Counted from the first letter of the stretch, positions 34,032 through 45,341 are shown. The stretch is 64,000 nucleotides of DNA from Rhodocyclaceae bacterium (GCA_020445745.1 JAGRGB010000028.1:62001-126000), one strand, 5' to 3'. The notes: generated from the letters alone by a model not told the origin. Numbers and translations: made by a program.

Positions 34032-35447
34032 CTACGGGTAGAAGGCGTACACCCGATAGCCGACCGGCTGCAAGCCGTCCGCCATGAAAGGAATCGTCGC
34101 CTCGATCTGGCCGCCGGCGGGAAACGGGTCGCCCGCCGCGGCCTGCGGCAACCATTCCCCCGGCGCCAGGACGCGCCGCGCGATCGCCCGGTCGCGGGCG
34201 TCGGTCAGGGTCAGTTCGATGTGTGGCAGGGCCTGGTCGAAACGGGCGCGATTCTCGATCGTGGTGCTCAGCATGAACAAGCCGGGGCGGCGCTCGTCCG
34301 GATGCAGATCCGAACTGGCGATCGCGATCTGCGTCGCTTCCGCCGGCAGCGGCATGTCGCAGCCGAGGCGCTCGCACAGGCCGGTGTAGAAGGTCTGCGT
34401 GGCCGGCATCCACTGCACTGCCGAATGCCGGAACAACAGCACCGACTGCACTGCCAGCAGCATCAGCAAGGTACCGATGCCGATGCTCCAGAAGCCCGGT
34501 CCGGCCGCTGTCCGCGGCCGACCCATGGTGAGGCGCGAGCGCTCGTCGTCGAGCAGCAGGGCCGCGTCGTCTTCGTCGCGGATCCGTGGGATCACCGCGG
34601 AAATTTCCGGATTGCCGGCGTCGGGGGCGGCAGCGGCCGACGGCGATCCGTCTTCCGACACGATCGCCGGCACCAGGCGGTCGGCTTCGAGTTCGCGGTC
34701 GATGGCGGTCGGCCCGGCCGGCGGATCCGGCCGGTCGGCGCCGTGTGAGTGCATGGCGGCGTCAGCCTCGTCGCGTGCCCCGGCGGCGACCGCAGCGGTG
34801 TCGGCCGACCGGCCTGTGGCGTCGTCGGCCTGCCGGTCCGGATCGACGAACTCGATGCCGAATTCCGGCACCTGTACGGCGGCGGCATCGTTGCCGGCAG
34901 CTTCCCGGGGCAGACCGTCATGGGCAGGCTGCGGGGCGTCGGGTTCGTCGGCGCCCGATAGCGGCCCGTCCGCCCGCGGCGGGCCCTCCGGCACGTCGCG
35001 CGACGCGGATCCGGCGGGTTCCTCTGCCGCGTTCCCGGGCGGCGCCGCGAGCAAGTCCTGGTCGCTGCCGTGATGCCCGGCGTCGCCGCCGATCGGGGCG
35101 TTTACCCGATCGTCGTCCTTGCGGCGCCACGCCCAGCCTTCGATGATCAGTTCCGGTATCTCGTCATCGTCGTCATCGTCGTCCGCCCAATGGCGGCCGC
35201 CGTCCGCTTCTTCGAGCATGAACAGCGGCGCAGCATTGCTTTCCGGGCGAACTCCGTCTGTGGACACCGACGCGGGATCTTCACCGGCCAGCGCCGCCGG
35301 CGTGCTTCCGTCTTCTTCGAGCAGTGCTTCCAGTGCGTTGAAGGGCTTGCTGCAATGGCCGCAACGCACGCGACCCCCGCGCAGCCGGAGCTGTTCGGGC
35401 CGCACCCGGAAGCCGGTCCGACAGTGGGGGCAACGGGTCAGCATCAT
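34032..35447 (-). CDS. zinc-ribbon plus DUF3426 membrane protein
   Basis: The 471-residue protein starts with a zinc ribbon of two CxxC pairs (CPHC and CGHC, residues about 6-32) of the MJ0042 type. A long acidic Ala/Asp/Pro-rich linker (about 50-310), a membrane segment (SIGIGTLLMLLAVQSVLLF, about 325-345) and a C-terminal DUF3426 domain follow. Its start overlaps the prmA stop as ATGA. The same prmA-DUF3426 order is usual in betaproteobacteria. The function is unknown; an envelope sensing or assembly role is possible. Confidence 0.85.
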   Translation of the reverse strand: MMLTRCPHCRTGFRVRPEQLRLRGGRVRCGHCSKPFNALEALLEEDGSTPAALAGEDPASVSTDGVRPESNAAPLFMLEEADGGRHWADDDDDDDEIPELIIEGWAWRRKDDDRVNAPIGGDAGHHGSDQDLLAAPPGNAAEEPAGSASRDVPEGPPRADGPLSGADEPDAPQPAHDGLPREAAGNDAAAVQVPEFGIEFVDPDRQADDATGRSADTAAVAAGARDEADAAMHSHGADRPDPPAGPTAIDRELEADRLVPAIVSEDGSPSAAAAPDAGNPEISAVIPRIRDEDDAALLLDDERSRLTMGRPRTAAGPGFWSIGIGTLLMLLAVQSVLLFRHSAVQWMPATQTFYTGLCERLGCDMPLPAEATQIAIASSDLHPDERRPGLFMLSTTIENRARFDQALPHIELTLTDARDRAIARRVLAPGEWLPQAAAGDPFPAGGQIEATIPFMADGLQPVGYRVYAFYP

Positions 35448-36331
35448 CCCCGGCGGCCCTCCAGCCGTACCCAGCCGTCATCTGCGTCGCCGACCGACAG
35501 CGTGACCCACGGTGCGTACGCGTCGATGACCTGGGCCGCCTGGCCGGCGAGGACGCCGGCCAGCGCCAGTTGCCCGCCGGGGACGACGCTGGCCGCAATC
35601 GCCGGCGCCAGCGCACACAGCGGATTGGTCAGAATGTTGGCGACGACGATGTCGAAGCTGCCCGCAAGCGGCTGGTCGGCACGCTGCAGCGCGATCGCGA
35701 CGCCGTTGGCGTCGGCGTTCGCGCGAGCCGCATCGATCGCCTTGTCGTCGATGTCGATGCCCATCACGTGGCGCGCGCCGAGGCGCGCCGCGGCGATGCC
35801 GAGGATGCCGGAGCCGCATCCGTAGTCGAGCACCGTCGAGCGCCCGTCGATCACTTGTTGCAGCCACTGCAGACATAGCCGCGTGGTCGGGTGACTGCCG
35901 GTGCCGAAAGCCATGCCGGGGTCGAGCCGGATGTTGATCGCATCCGGATCCGGGGGCTCGCGCCAACTCGGCACGATCCACAGCCGTCCACCAACGTGGA
36001 TCGGCGCGAACTGGTCCTGGCTGAGCCTGACCCAGTCCTGTTCGGCGAGTTCTTCGACGCGAAAATACGGCAACTGCTCGTAACCCGCCTGCCGGGCGGC
36101 GCCGGCGAGAGCTTCCTCGGGATCCCGATCGTGGTCGAAAAGCGCGACCAGCCGGCTGTGATCCCATGGCGCGACGGCTTCGCTGCCGGGTTCGCCGAAC
36201 TGCGGGCGCTCGGCATCGGTGCCGGCGTCGGCATCCTCGATGCTGACGGTGAGCGCGCCATGGTCGAGCAGGGCATCGGACAGCGGTTCGGCCCGCGTCG
36301 CATCGGCGAGCACGGTCAGCGACAGCCACAT
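35444..36331 (-). CDS. prmA: ribosomal protein L11 methyltransferase
   Basis: The 295-residue protein has the PrmA N-terminal substrate domain and a Rossmann methyltransferase domain with VLDYGCGSGILGIAA (SAM motif I), MGIDIDDKAIDAA and the catalytic-loop sequence VVANILTNPL. It trimethylates ribosomal protein L11. The ATG at 36331 lies 4 bases after the accC stop, and the 3 prime end overlaps the zinc-ribbon gene as ATGA. Confidence 0.93.
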   Translation of the reverse strand: MWLSLTVLADATRAEPLSDALLDHGALTVSIEDADAGTDAERPQFGEPGSEAVAPWDHSRLVALFDHDRDPEEALAGAARQAGYEQLPYFRVEELAEQDWVRLSQDQFAPIHVGGRLWIVPSWREPPDPDAINIRLDPGMAFGTGSHPTTRLCLQWLQQVIDGRSTVLDYGCGSGILGIAAARLGARHVMGIDIDDKAIDAARANADANGVAIALQRADQPLAGSFDIVVANILTNPLCALAPAIAASVVPGGQLALAGVLAGQAAQVIDAYAPWVTLSVGDADDGWVRLEGRRG

Positions 36332-36335
36332 CGTT

Positions 36336-37703
36336 TCAGTCCTGGACGTCACCGGGCTGGTTTTCCAGCTTTTGCTCCAGGTAGTGGATGCTGGTGCCAC
36401 CGGCAATGAATCCGGCGTCCAGCATCAGTTCCTGATGCAGGCGGATGTTCGACTTGATGCCTTCGATGACCATCTCGGACAGCGCGATGTGCATGCGCCG
36501 TATCGCCTGCTCGCGGCTGTCTCCGGCGGCGATCAGCTTGCCGATCATCGAATCGTAGTACTGGGGCACCGTGTAGCCGTTGTAGGCATGGGAATCGACG
36601 CGGATGCCGGGACCGCCGGGCACGTGCCAGTTGGTGATCCGTCCCGGACTCGGTGTGAACCGGAAGGGGTCCTCCGCATTGATCCGGCATTCGATCGCAT
36701 GGCCGCGAAATCCGATGTTCTTCTGTCGCAGCCACAGCTTTTCGCCGGCAGCGATCCGCACCTGCGCCTGGACGATGTCGACACCGGTGATCAGTTCGGT
36801 GACCGGGTGCTCGACCTGGACGCGGGTGTTCATTTCGATGAAGTAGAACTCGCCGTTTTCGTACAGGAATTCGAAGGTGCCGGCGCCCCGATAGCCGATC
36901 TTGCGGCAGGCCTCGGCACAGCGATCGCCGATCCTGGCAATCACCTTGCGGTCGATCCCCGGCGCCGGCGCCTCCTCGATGACCTTTTGGTGGCGTCTTT
37001 GCATCGAGCAATCGCGCTCGCCCAGATGTACCGCATTGCCGTGCTGATCGGCCAGCACCTGAATCTCCACGTGGCGCGGATTTTCGAGGTACTTCTCCAT
37101 GTACACCACCGGGTTGCCGAACGCCGCCTCGGCTTCGGCCCTGGTCGTCGTCACCGCGTTGAGCAGCGCCGCCGCAGTATGCACGACCCGCATGCCGCGG
37201 CCGCCGCCGCCACCGGCAGCCTTGATGATCACCGGATAGCCGATCCCGTTGGCGATGCGCATGATCTCCTTCGGGTCGTCCGGCAACGCCCCGTCGGAAC
37301 CCGGCACGCAGGGGACCCCGGCGGCCTTCATCGCGTCCTTGGCCGAGACCTTGTCGCCCATCAGGCGGATGGTCTCGGCCCGCGGCCCGATGAAGACGAA
37401 GCCAGACTGCTCGACCCGCTCGGCGAAATCGGCGTTCTCGGAGAGAAATCCGTAGCCCGGGTGGATGGCCTCGGAGTCGGTGACCTCGGCCGCCGAAATG
37501 ATAGACGGCACGTTCAGGTAGCTCTTCGCCGACGGCGGCGGACCGATGCACACCGACTCGTCGGCCAGCTTGACGTACTTGGCCTCCGTGTCGGCCGTCG
37601 AGTGGACGGCGACGGTGCGGATGCCGAGTTCGCGGCAGGCGCGCAATACGCGAAGCGCGATCTCCCCGCGGTTGGCGATCAGTATCTTGTCGAACATGGC
37701 CAT
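36336..37703 (-). CDS. accC: acetyl-CoA carboxylase, biotin carboxylase subunit
   Basis: The 455-residue protein has the ATP-grasp fold of biotin carboxylases, with [19 protein letters not shown] at the N-terminus, [13 protein letters not shown] as the glycine-rich ATP loop and [14 protein letters not shown] at the active site. It carboxylates the biotin of AccB for malonyl-CoA synthesis. Starts at 37703 or 37697 are both possible; the second gives the family-typical N-terminus. It lies 4 bases after accB, as expected for stoichiometric expression. Confidence 0.95.
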   Translation of the reverse strand: MAMFDKILIANRGEIALRVLRACRELGIRTVAVHSTADTEAKYVKLADESVCIGPPPSAKSYLNVPSIISAAEVTDSEAIHPGYGFLSENADFAERVEQSGFVFIGPRAETIRLMGDKVSAKDAMKAAGVPCVPGSDGALPDDPKEIMRIANGIGYPVIIKAAGGGGGRGMRVVHTAAALLNAVTTTRAEAEAAFGNPVVYMEKYLENPRHVEIQVLADQHGNAVHLGERDCSMQRRHQKVIEEAPAPGIDRKVIARIGDRCAEACRKIGYRGAGTFEFLYENGEFYFIEMNTRVQVEHPVTELITGVDIVQAQVRIAAGEKLWLRQKNIGFRGHAIECRINAEDPFRFTPSPGRITNWHVPGGPGIRVDSHAYNGYTVPQYYDSMIGKLIAAGDSREQAIRRMHIALSEMVIEGIKSNIRLHQELMLDAGFIAGGTSIHYLEQKLENQPGDVQD

Positions 37704-37707
37704 GGGC

Positions 37708-38160
<453 letters not shown>

Positions 38161-38205
38161 CGCGGTTCTCCTGGAGTTTTTCCGGTGCCCGCTCGGCACC
38201 GCGTG

Positions 38206-38718
38206 TCATTCGCTCTTGAGTTGGGCCAGCACGTAGTCGAGGGCCGCCATGTAGCCGTGGGCGCCGAGCCCGCAGATCACGCCGATCGCCTGATCCGAGA
38301 AGTAGGAGTGGTGGCGGAACGGCTCGCGGGCATGGATGTTCGACAGATGGACTTCGACGAAGGGGATCGCGACGCCGGCCAGGGCGTCGCGCAGGGCGAC
38401 ACTGGTATGGGTGTAGCCGCCCGGGTTGATGATGATGAAGTCGACGCCTTCGGCAGCCGCGGCCTGTACCCGGTCGATCAACTGGCCTTCGTGGTTGCTC
38501 TGGAAGGATTCGATCTGCACGCCCGATGCCCGCGCCAGGCTTTCCATCGCGGCGTGGATGTCGGCCAGCGTGGTGCGCCCATACACGTCTGGTTCGCGCG
38601 TCCCCAGCAGGTTAAGATTGGGTCCGTGCAGCACCAGAATGCGCGCTTGGCCGATGTTTCCAGGGGTGGCGTCGGCAGTCGACTCCTGTTTGGCCTTCTT
38701 CTTGTTACTTGAATGCAT
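38206..38718 (-). CDS. aroQ: type II 3-dehydroquinate dehydratase
   Basis: The protein carries the type II dehydroquinase motifs: [19 protein letters not shown] near the start, [25 protein letters not shown] and VEVHLSN. It dehydrates 3-dehydroquinate in the shikimate pathway. From the ATG at 38718 it is 170 residues, with about 25 extra Lys/Ala/Thr residues ahead of the catalytic core compared with the usual 145-150. A TTG at 38739 would extend it further. The ribosome site is weak at both, so the exact start is uncertain. Confidence 0.9.
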   Translation of the reverse strand: MHSSNKKKAKQESTADATPGNIGQARILVLHGPNLNLLGTREPDVYGRTTLADIHAAMESLARASGVQIESFQSNHEGQLIDRVQAAAAEGVDFIIINPGGYTHTSVALRDALAGVAIPFVEVHLSNIHAREPFRHHSYFSDQAIGVICGLGAHGYMAALDYVLAQLKSE

Positions 38719-38754
38719 GATCGCGGGAGTTTGTCGCAATTGAATGCATTTTGT

Positions 38755-39342
38755 CTAGCCCGGCCTTGCAGTTGCCGTTCCGGCGCCGCGGCCTAGCAGG
38801 CGATCCAGCGTGTTTCTCAGGGCCTCGCCGTCCATCGGCCCGAGCCTGCTGTAGCGGATCTCGCCGGCATCGACCATCAACGTGTAGGGCAGTGCCATCG
38901 ACGGATTGCCGAGGGCCGACATGATCGGCAACGAGCCGACGCCGGCGACGAGCAGAGGGTAGTCCACGCGCTGCTCGTCGGCAAAGCGACGCACATTTGC
39001 CGGGCTGTCGATGCCGAGCCCGACGAACTGGACGCCCCGGTCGGCATATTCCCGGCTCACTTCGACGAATTCGGGAATCTCCTTGCGGCAGGGGGGGCAC
39101 CAGGTCGCCCAGAAGTTGACGACCAGCAGCTTGTCGCGCCATTGACCGAGTTTGCGCCAGTGGCCGTCACTGTCGGCAAATCCGAGACTGTAGAACTGCT
39201 CGACGGAAAGCGTGATGCCTTCTCGCTGGTCTCCCTCGCCGGCGGCCGGCAATGGCGGCGGTCCGCCGGCAGCGAGCCAGCCGGCCAGCGCGGCGGCTGT
39301 CAGCAGGGCAATGATGAAGACACGTCGTCCGCGCGCCGTCAC
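38755..39342 (-). CDS. TlpA-type exported thioredoxin
   Basis: The 195-residue protein has an N-terminal membrane/signal segment (about residues 8-25) and a thioredoxin fold of the TlpA/ResA type. The redox motif is WATWCPPC and a cis-Pro sits in ALPYTLMV. It is probably anchored in the inner membrane with the redox site in the periplasm and reduces disulfides, for example during cytochrome c maturation. It starts with GTG at 39342. aroQ follows it, the order typical of betaproteobacteria. Confidence 0.88.
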   Translation of the reverse strand: MTARGRRVFIIALLTAAALAGWLAAGGPPPLPAAGEGDQREGITLSVEQFYSLGFADSDGHWRKLGQWRDKLLVVNFWATWCPPCRKEIPEFVEVSREYADRGVQFVGLGIDSPANVRRFADEQRVDYPLLVAGVGSLPIMSALGNPSMALPYTLMVDAGEIRYSRLGPMDGEALRNTLDRLLGRGAGTATARPG

Positions 39343-39549
39343 AACGCAACCGTCCTGTCGCGGTAGGCTGCGGCTCCGGACCGTCGCGGCCGAACGGTCC
39401 TGCCGGCGTCGCGCCCGGCACTGTCGGGCACGTGCGGCCCGCTGCAGCCTGCCGAAGGGGAGCGTCTCACCGGACTACCCGCCTGTCGCTGCGCGACATT
39501 CTCCCCAGGGGAGGATGCGTGCCCCCTTCGGCCGACCTGGCGGGGCCAG

Positions 39550-40152
39550 TCATGCGGCCGGGTCTGCGAGCGGGCGCAACAGGGCTTCGACGCCGGGCAG
39601 TCTCGCCCGCTCGGTTCCCTTGCGCGCGACACGTTCGAGGTGGCCGGGGTAGACCGACAGTCGCACCGGCACGTCGTTCCATTCGAAGTCGAGCACCGCC
39701 TCGGGGGCGTCCGGCCCCTGGCGGCGAACCTCGCGGTGCTCGTAGCGCAGGCCGCCGTTGAGAAAATGGATCTCGACGTCCTTGGCGCTGTCCGCGAACA
39801 GGTCGATGTCGATCTGCGAGAAGCGTCCGGCAGTGCCGTCGAGGACGCCGCCGGTCAGGTAGGGCCGGAATTGCTCCAGCTCACGCATCAGGGAGATCGC
39901 CGCGGCGCGCATCTCGTGCAGACGTTCGGCGTGCTCCTCGTCCTGGTACAGGGCCTGCCAGGCGCGCAGTTCGGCCTCTACCTCGGCATTGGTGGGCAGC
40001 GCCTCGGTCTCGCTGGCACCGAGCTGGCGTGCCGCCTTGCGCTTGGCGAATCCGTAATCCTGGATGCCGTCCTCGGCCATCATGCGGGCGGCGAGTGCCG
40101 CGATTTCCCGGCGCAGCGGGTTGTAGCGATGGGTCGAGCCGCGGTGGTTCAT
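39550..40152 (-). CDS. conserved hypothetical protein divergent from mpl
   Basis: The 200-residue protein starts MNHRGSTHRYNPLRREIAAL and contains a Lys/Arg-rich helix (YGFAKRKAARQLG) and a well-conserved-looking segment, FRPYLTGGVLDGTAGRFSQI, followed by IDLFADSAKDVE. It is soluble, without signal peptide or membrane segments. The segment around DIDLFADS is acidic and might bind metal or nucleotide, but no function can be assigned. It is transcribed away from mpl. A 207-base gap before tlpA shows nothing convincing except a CTCCCC-A-GGGGAG palindrome at 39501-39513. Confidence 0.75.
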   Translation of the reverse strand: MNHRGSTHRYNPLRREIAALAARMMAEDGIQDYGFAKRKAARQLGASETEALPTNAEVEAELRAWQALYQDEEHAERLHEMRAAAISLMRELEQFRPYLTGGVLDGTAGRFSQIDIDLFADSAKDVEIHFLNGGLRYEHREVRRQGPDAPEAVLDFEWNDVPVRLSVYPGHLERVARKGTERARLPGVEALLRPLADPAA

Positions 40153-40175
40153 CGGGGCACCTGTCCGCCATCGTT

Positions 40176-40195
40176 TAGAATTGGCGCCCATTCTA
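40176..40195. promoter_or_regulatory. 20-base palindrome in the mpl / hypothetical divergent promoter region
   Basis: TAGAATTGGC and GCCCATTCTA form a 20-base inverted repeat with one mismatched pair. It is central in a 111-base divergent gap. Each arm also offers a TAGAAT box on its own strand, so it may be an operator over facing promoters. No matching -35 boxes were found. Confidence 0.4.
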
Positions 40196-40263
40196 CACAG
40201 CGCCTGGCGACAGTCGCGCAAAAGCGCGGCGCCCGTGCCGCGGCGGCCGACAACGGAGATCCG

Positions 40264-41649
40264 ATGCACATCCATATCCTCGGCGTTTGCGGCACCTTCA
40301 TGGGCGGGGTCGCTTTGCTGGCCAGGGCCACCGGCCACCGCGTCACCGGTTGCGACGCCAACGTCTATCCGCCGATGAGCACCCAGTTGCAGGCCCAGGG
40401 CATCGAACTGATCGAAGGCTACGAGCCGTCCCAGGCAGCGATCGGCTGCGATCTGTTCGTCGTCGGCAACGCGATCTCCCGCGGCAATCCCCTGCTCGAG
40501 GAGATCCTCGACCGCGGCCTGCGATATACCTCCGGGCCGCAATGGCTGGCCGAGGAGGTGCTCGCCGGTCGCTGGGTGCTGGCCGTGGCCGGTACCCACG
40601 GCAAGACCACGACCACCTCGATGTTGGCATGGATGCTCGAGGATGCGGGTTTGTCTCCGGGCTTTCTGGTGGGCGGTGTGCCGGCCAATTTCGGTGTCTC
40701 TGCACGGCTCGGCGAAAGCCCGTTCTTCGTCATCGAGGCGGACGAATACGACACCGCCTTCTGCGACAAGCGATCCAAGTTCGTCCATTACCGGCCCCGT
40801 ACCGCCATTCTCAACAACCTGGAGTTCGACCACGCCGACATCTTTGCCGATCTGGCCGCGATCGAGACGCAGTTCCACCACCTGATACGGACGATGCCGG
40901 CCAGCGGCCGGGTCATCGCCAACCGAGCCGAGCCGAGCCTGCAACGGGTGCTGGAACGCGGTTGCTGGTCGCAGCTGGAGTGGTTCGACGACGCCGACGG
41001 CTGGCACGCGGGCGATGGTGTGCAGGCGGAACACGCCTGGTTCGCACTCGGCGGCGACGTGTTCGGCGAGTGCCGCATGCCGCTGCCGGGGCGTCACAAT
41101 CGTGCGAACGCGCTGGCGGCGATCGCCGCCGCCAGGCACGTCGGCGTGCGTCCCTCCGACGCCATCGCGGCCCTCGAGCGATTCGAGGGCATCCGGCGGC
41201 GGCTCGAGCTGCGGGGACTCGTCGACGGCGTCGCGGTGCTCGATGATTTTGCCCACCACCCGACGGCGATCGCGTTGACGATCGAGGCGCTGCGCAGGCA
41301 GCAGCCCCGGAACCGCATTCTTGCGGTCCTGGAACCGCGCTCGAACACCATGAGGCTCGGCACCATGAAGGCCCGGCTGGCCGACAGCCTGGCGGCGGCC
41401 GACCGCGTCTTCTGCTACTCGAACGGGATCTCCTGGGACGTCGCCGACGCCCTCGCGCCGATCAGCGAACGCAGCGTGGTGGCGGACGATCTCGAGCGGC
41501 TGGTCGGTGCCATCGCCGCCGAAGCCCGGCCTGGAGACCGCGTGCTGGTGATGAGCAACGGCGGTTTCGGCGGCATTCACCAGCGCCTGCTCGACGCCCT
41601 CTCGGCCCGGGCCCGAAGCGCGGGTTGCGCACCCCGGGCCGGCGCCTGA
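40264..41649 (+). CDS. mpl: UDP-MurNAc tripeptide ligase (peptidoglycan recycling)
   Basis: The 461-residue protein is a Mur-ligase family member of the Mpl type: N-terminal MHIHILGVCGTFMGGVALLA, ATP-binding [21 protein letters not shown] and the C-terminal DDFAHHPTAI and LEPRSNTM motifs. Mpl attaches the recycled tripeptide L-Ala-gamma-D-Glu-meso-DAP to UDP-MurNAc. The ATG at 40264 follows a GGAG-like ribosome site. The gene ends 6 bases before the convergent dolP stop. Confidence 0.95.
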   Translation: MHIHILGVCGTFMGGVALLARATGHRVTGCDANVYPPMSTQLQAQGIELIEGYEPSQAAIGCDLFVVGNAISRGNPLLEEILDRGLRYTSGPQWLAEEVLAGRWVLAVAGTHGKTTTTSMLAWMLEDAGLSPGFLVGGVPANFGVSARLGESPFFVIEADEYDTAFCDKRSKFVHYRPRTAILNNLEFDHADIFADLAAIETQFHHLIRTMPASGRVIANRAEPSLQRVLERGCWSQLEWFDDADGWHAGDGVQAEHAWFALGGDVFGECRMPLPGRHNRANALAAIAAARHVGVRPSDAIAALERFEGIRRRLELRGLVDGVAVLDDFAHHPTAIALTIEALRRQQPRNRILAVLEPRSNTMRLGTMKARLADSLAAADRVFCYSNGISWDVADALAPISERSVVADDLERLVGAIAAEARPGDRVLVMSNGGFGGIHQRLLDALSARARSAGCAPRAGA

Positions 41650-41655
41650 CGCGCC

Positions 41656-42959
<1,304 letters not shown>

Positions 42960-43373
42960 TCAACCGGCGTCGAAAGCGCCCCGCATCCAGTGCGGGCTGC
43001 CGAGTCTGCCGCCTTCGAACACCAGCGCGTCGAAGCGGCAGGCACGGTGGGCGTGGTCGCGTCCGTCGGTGGCCAGCCAGTGGCGGGCGGCGCGCACGAT
43101 GCGGGCCTGTTTGGTGCGCGTGATGCTTGCCGCCGCGCCGCCATGGGAGCCGCCACTGCGAAAGCGCACCTCGACGAAGGCGATGGTGCCGCGATCCTCC
43201 ACCACCAGGTCGATCTCGCCGCCACGACAGCGCACGTTGCGGGCGAGGATGCGACCTCCGTGCAGGCGCAGATGGCGCGCCGCGCGGGATTCGGCGGTGG
43301 CACCGGCGGCTTGCGGGGCAGGCGCGCCGGGGCAGACAATGCGCCGGAATCGATCGCCGAGCCAACGGAGCAT
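42960..43373 (-). CDS. yraN: YraN/UPF0102 nuclease-fold protein
   Basis: The 137-residue protein has the restriction-endonuclease-like core of the UPF0102 family: AESRAARHLR, then GGEIDLVVEDRGTIAFVEVRFRS, where the E-x-D and E-V-R residues form the predicted metal site. Its cellular role is not settled. The ATG at 43373 has GGGAGG upstream. The CATG at 43371-43374 contains this start codon on the minus strand and the rsmI start codon on the plus strand. Confidence 0.88.
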   Translation of the reverse strand: MLRWLGDRFRRIVCPGAPAPQAAGATAESRAARHLRLHGGRILARNVRCRGGEIDLVVEDRGTIAFVEVRFRSGGSHGGAAASITRTKQARIVRAARHWLATDGRDHAHRACRFDALVFEGGRLGSPHWMRGAFDAG

Positions 43374-44253
43374 GAGCACCCCCCCTCCCGTGCTGAGCAA
43401 CACAGCGTCATTGTATGTGGTGGCCACCCCGCTCGGGAACCTGCGCGACATCGGACTGCGTGCCCTCGACGTGCTGGCGGCGGTGAGCGTGGTGGCGGCC
43501 GAGGACACCCGCCATACGCGCGTCCTGCTCGCTGCCCACGGCATCGACGCCCGCTTGATCGCGGCGCACCAGCACAACGAGCAGGAAGCCGCTGCCAGGA
43601 TCTGCGATCTGCTCGCGCAGGGCAGGCACGTGGCGTTGGTCAGCGATGCCGGCACGCCGGCGATTTCGGACCCCGGCGCGCGCATCGTGCGCGCGGTGCA
43701 GGAGGCCGGATACCCGGTGGTGCCGGTGCCGGGCGCCTGTGCGCTGGCCGCGGCGCTGTCGGTGTCCGGGCTGATCGACGGGCGCTTCCTGTTCCAGGGA
43801 TTCCTGCCGGCGAAGGCCGCGGCTCGGCGCAGCGCCCTCGAGGCCCTGCGCGAGCAGGCGACGACCCTGGTGTTCTACGAGGCACCGCATCGGGTGGGCG
43901 AAACGGTGGCCGACATGCTGGCGGTGTTCGGCCCCGGGCGGGAACTCGTCGTCTGCCGGGAGCTGTCCAAGCTGTTCGAGCAGATCAGCCGGATGCCCTT
44001 GGCCGAGGCGCCGGCCTGGTTTGCCGGCGATGTCCATCGTTCACGGGGCGAGTTCGTGTTGCTGGTGTCTGCGCCCCCTGCCCACCAGGGTCTTTCGCCG
44101 GAAGCGGACCGGGTGCTGCGGCTGCTGCTCGGCGAACTGCCGGTCAAGTCCGCGGCCCGGCTTGCGGCGGAGATCACCGGGCTCGGGCGCAATCCGCTGT
44201 ACCAGCGTGCGCTCGAGCTGCGTGACGGGTCGCAAGGCCCCCGGCACCGATAG
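43372..44253 (+). CDS. rsmI: 16S rRNA 2-prime-O-ribose C1402 methyltransferase
   Basis: The 293-residue protein has the tetrapyrrole-methylase fold with the RsmI signatures LYVVATPLGNLRDI, AAEDTRHT, VSDAGTPAISDPG and VPGACA. It methylates C1402 of 16S rRNA. The ATG at 43372 shares the CATG tetramer with the yraN start on the other strand, and only CGGAG directly abuts it, so initiation may be weak. In E. coli rsmI is likewise divergent from the yraN block, though with lpoA between. Confidence 0.93.
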   Translation: MSTPPPVLSNTASLYVVATPLGNLRDIGLRALDVLAAVSVVAAEDTRHTRVLLAAHGIDARLIAAHQHNEQEAAARICDLLAQGRHVALVSDAGTPAISDPGARIVRAVQEAGYPVVPVPGACALAAALSVSGLIDGRFLFQGFLPAKAAARRSALEALREQATTLVFYEAPHRVGETVADMLAVFGPGRELVVCRELSKLFEQISRMPLAEAPAWFAGDVHRSRGEFVLLVSAPPAHQGLSPEADRVLRLLLGELPVKSAARLAAEITGLGRNPLYQRALELRDGSQGPRHR

Positions 44254-44289
44254 AATCGCTACGACCACCACCACCGACTGGCGAAATCC

Positions 44290-45324
44290 ATGGACACCCT
44301 GACCATCACCCGGCCCGACGACTGGCATCTGCACCTGCGCGATGGCGACGCGCTGGCCGCCGTCCTGCCCGACAGCGCGCGCCGTTTCGCGCGGGCGATC
44401 GTGATGCCGAACCTGAAGCCGCCGGTGACGACCGTCGCAGACGCTGCCGAATACCGCGAGCGCATCCTCTCGGCACTGCCCGTCGGCCTCAAGTTCGAAC
44501 CCCTGATGACGCTATACCTGACCGACAACACGTCGCCCGACGAGATCCGTCGGGCGCGGCACAGCGGCTTCGTACGGGCAGCCAAGCTGTACCCGGCGGG
44601 GGCGACGACCAATTCGGATGCCGGCGTCACGGCGATCGAGCGGCTCACGCCGGTCTTCGAGGCGATGCAGGACTGCGGGCTGGTGTTGTGCGTACATGGT
44701 GAGGTGACCGATGCTGATGTGGATATCTTTGATCGCGAGCGTGTCTTTATCGATCGCACTCTGGCGCCACTTGCGGCGCGTTTCCCCGATCTCCGTATCG
44801 TCTTCGAGCACGTCACGACCGCGGAGGCGGTGGCATTCGTGAAGGGGGCGGGCGGCCGGATCGGCGCAACCATCACTGCCCACCATCTGCTGCTCAATCG
44901 CAATGCCATTCTGGTGGGCGGCATCCGTCCGCACCATTACTGCCTGCCGGTCCTCAAGCGGGAAGGCCATCGCCAGGCGCTCGTCGCCGCCGCGACCTCC
45001 GGCGATCCCCGCTTCTTCCTCGGCACCGACTCGGCGCCCCATGGACGGGCCACGAAGGAGGCGGCCTGCGGTTGCGCCGGCTGCTACAGCTCGCATGCCG
45101 CGATCGAACTCTATGCGGAAGCCTTCGAACTGGCCGGCGCCCTCCACCGTCTGGAAGCGTTCGCCAGTTTCCACGGCGCCGACTTCTACGGCCTGCCGCG
45201 CAATTCGGATACCGTGACACTGCTACGGGAGCCCTGGCGGGTGCCGGAAACCCTCGAATATCTTGCCGGCGAGGGGCTTGTGCCGCTGCGGGCCGGTGAA
45301 TCGGTGGCGTGGCGCCTGGCATGA
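44290..45324 (+). CDS. pyrC: dihydroorotase, type II (PyrC)
   Basis: The 344-residue protein matches PyrC-type dihydroorotases: [10 protein letters not shown] (metal His pair), [23 protein letters not shown] with the carbamylated Lys, the HGEVTD and FEHVTT motifs, and GTDSAPH. It cyclises carbamoyl-aspartate in pyrimidine synthesis. The stop is in an ATGA context that opens a 6-codon mini-ORF leading to the next gene. Confidence 0.95.
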   Translation: MDTLTITRPDDWHLHLRDGDALAAVLPDSARRFARAIVMPNLKPPVTTVADAAEYRERILSALPVGLKFEPLMTLYLTDNTSPDEIRRARHSGFVRAAKLYPAGATTNSDAGVTAIERLTPVFEAMQDCGLVLCVHGEVTDADVDIFDRERVFIDRTLAPLAARFPDLRIVFEHVTTAEAVAFVKGAGGRIGATITAHHLLLNRNAILVGGIRPHHYCLPVLKREGHRQALVAAATSGDPRFFLGTDSAPHGRATKEAACGCAGCYSSHAAIELYAEAFELAGALHRLEAFASFHGADFYGLPRNSDTVTLLREPWRVPETLEYLAGEGLVPLRAGESVAWRLA

Positions 45325-45341
45325 TCGGAACATGGCGATGA
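45321..45341 (+). CDS. 6-codon relay mini-ORF between pyrC and the lipoprotein gene
   Basis: ATG at 45321 overlaps the pyrC stop (ATGA), the frame reads MIGTWR, and its own TGA overlaps the ATG of the next gene (ATGA at 45338-45341). It fills the gap exactly. It may pass terminating ribosomes from pyrC to the lipoprotein gene. Chance is possible for such a short frame, but three similar frames occur nearby. Confidence 0.35.
   Translation: MIGTWR

Noticed and set aside
39343..39549. CTCCCC-A-GGGGAG palindrome (39501-39513) and a distant 9-base inverted repeat (CCGAAGGGG / CCCCTTCGG) as a terminator or operator
   Set aside because: There is no T-run, no evident promoter next to it and the arms of the longer repeat are about 60 bases apart; in this GC-rich DNA chance is likely.
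39550..41580. One 676-codon minus-strand gene covering the hypothetical protein and the mpl region
   Set aside because: Only the last 200 codons look like a real protein; the rest is antisense to the well-supported mpl.
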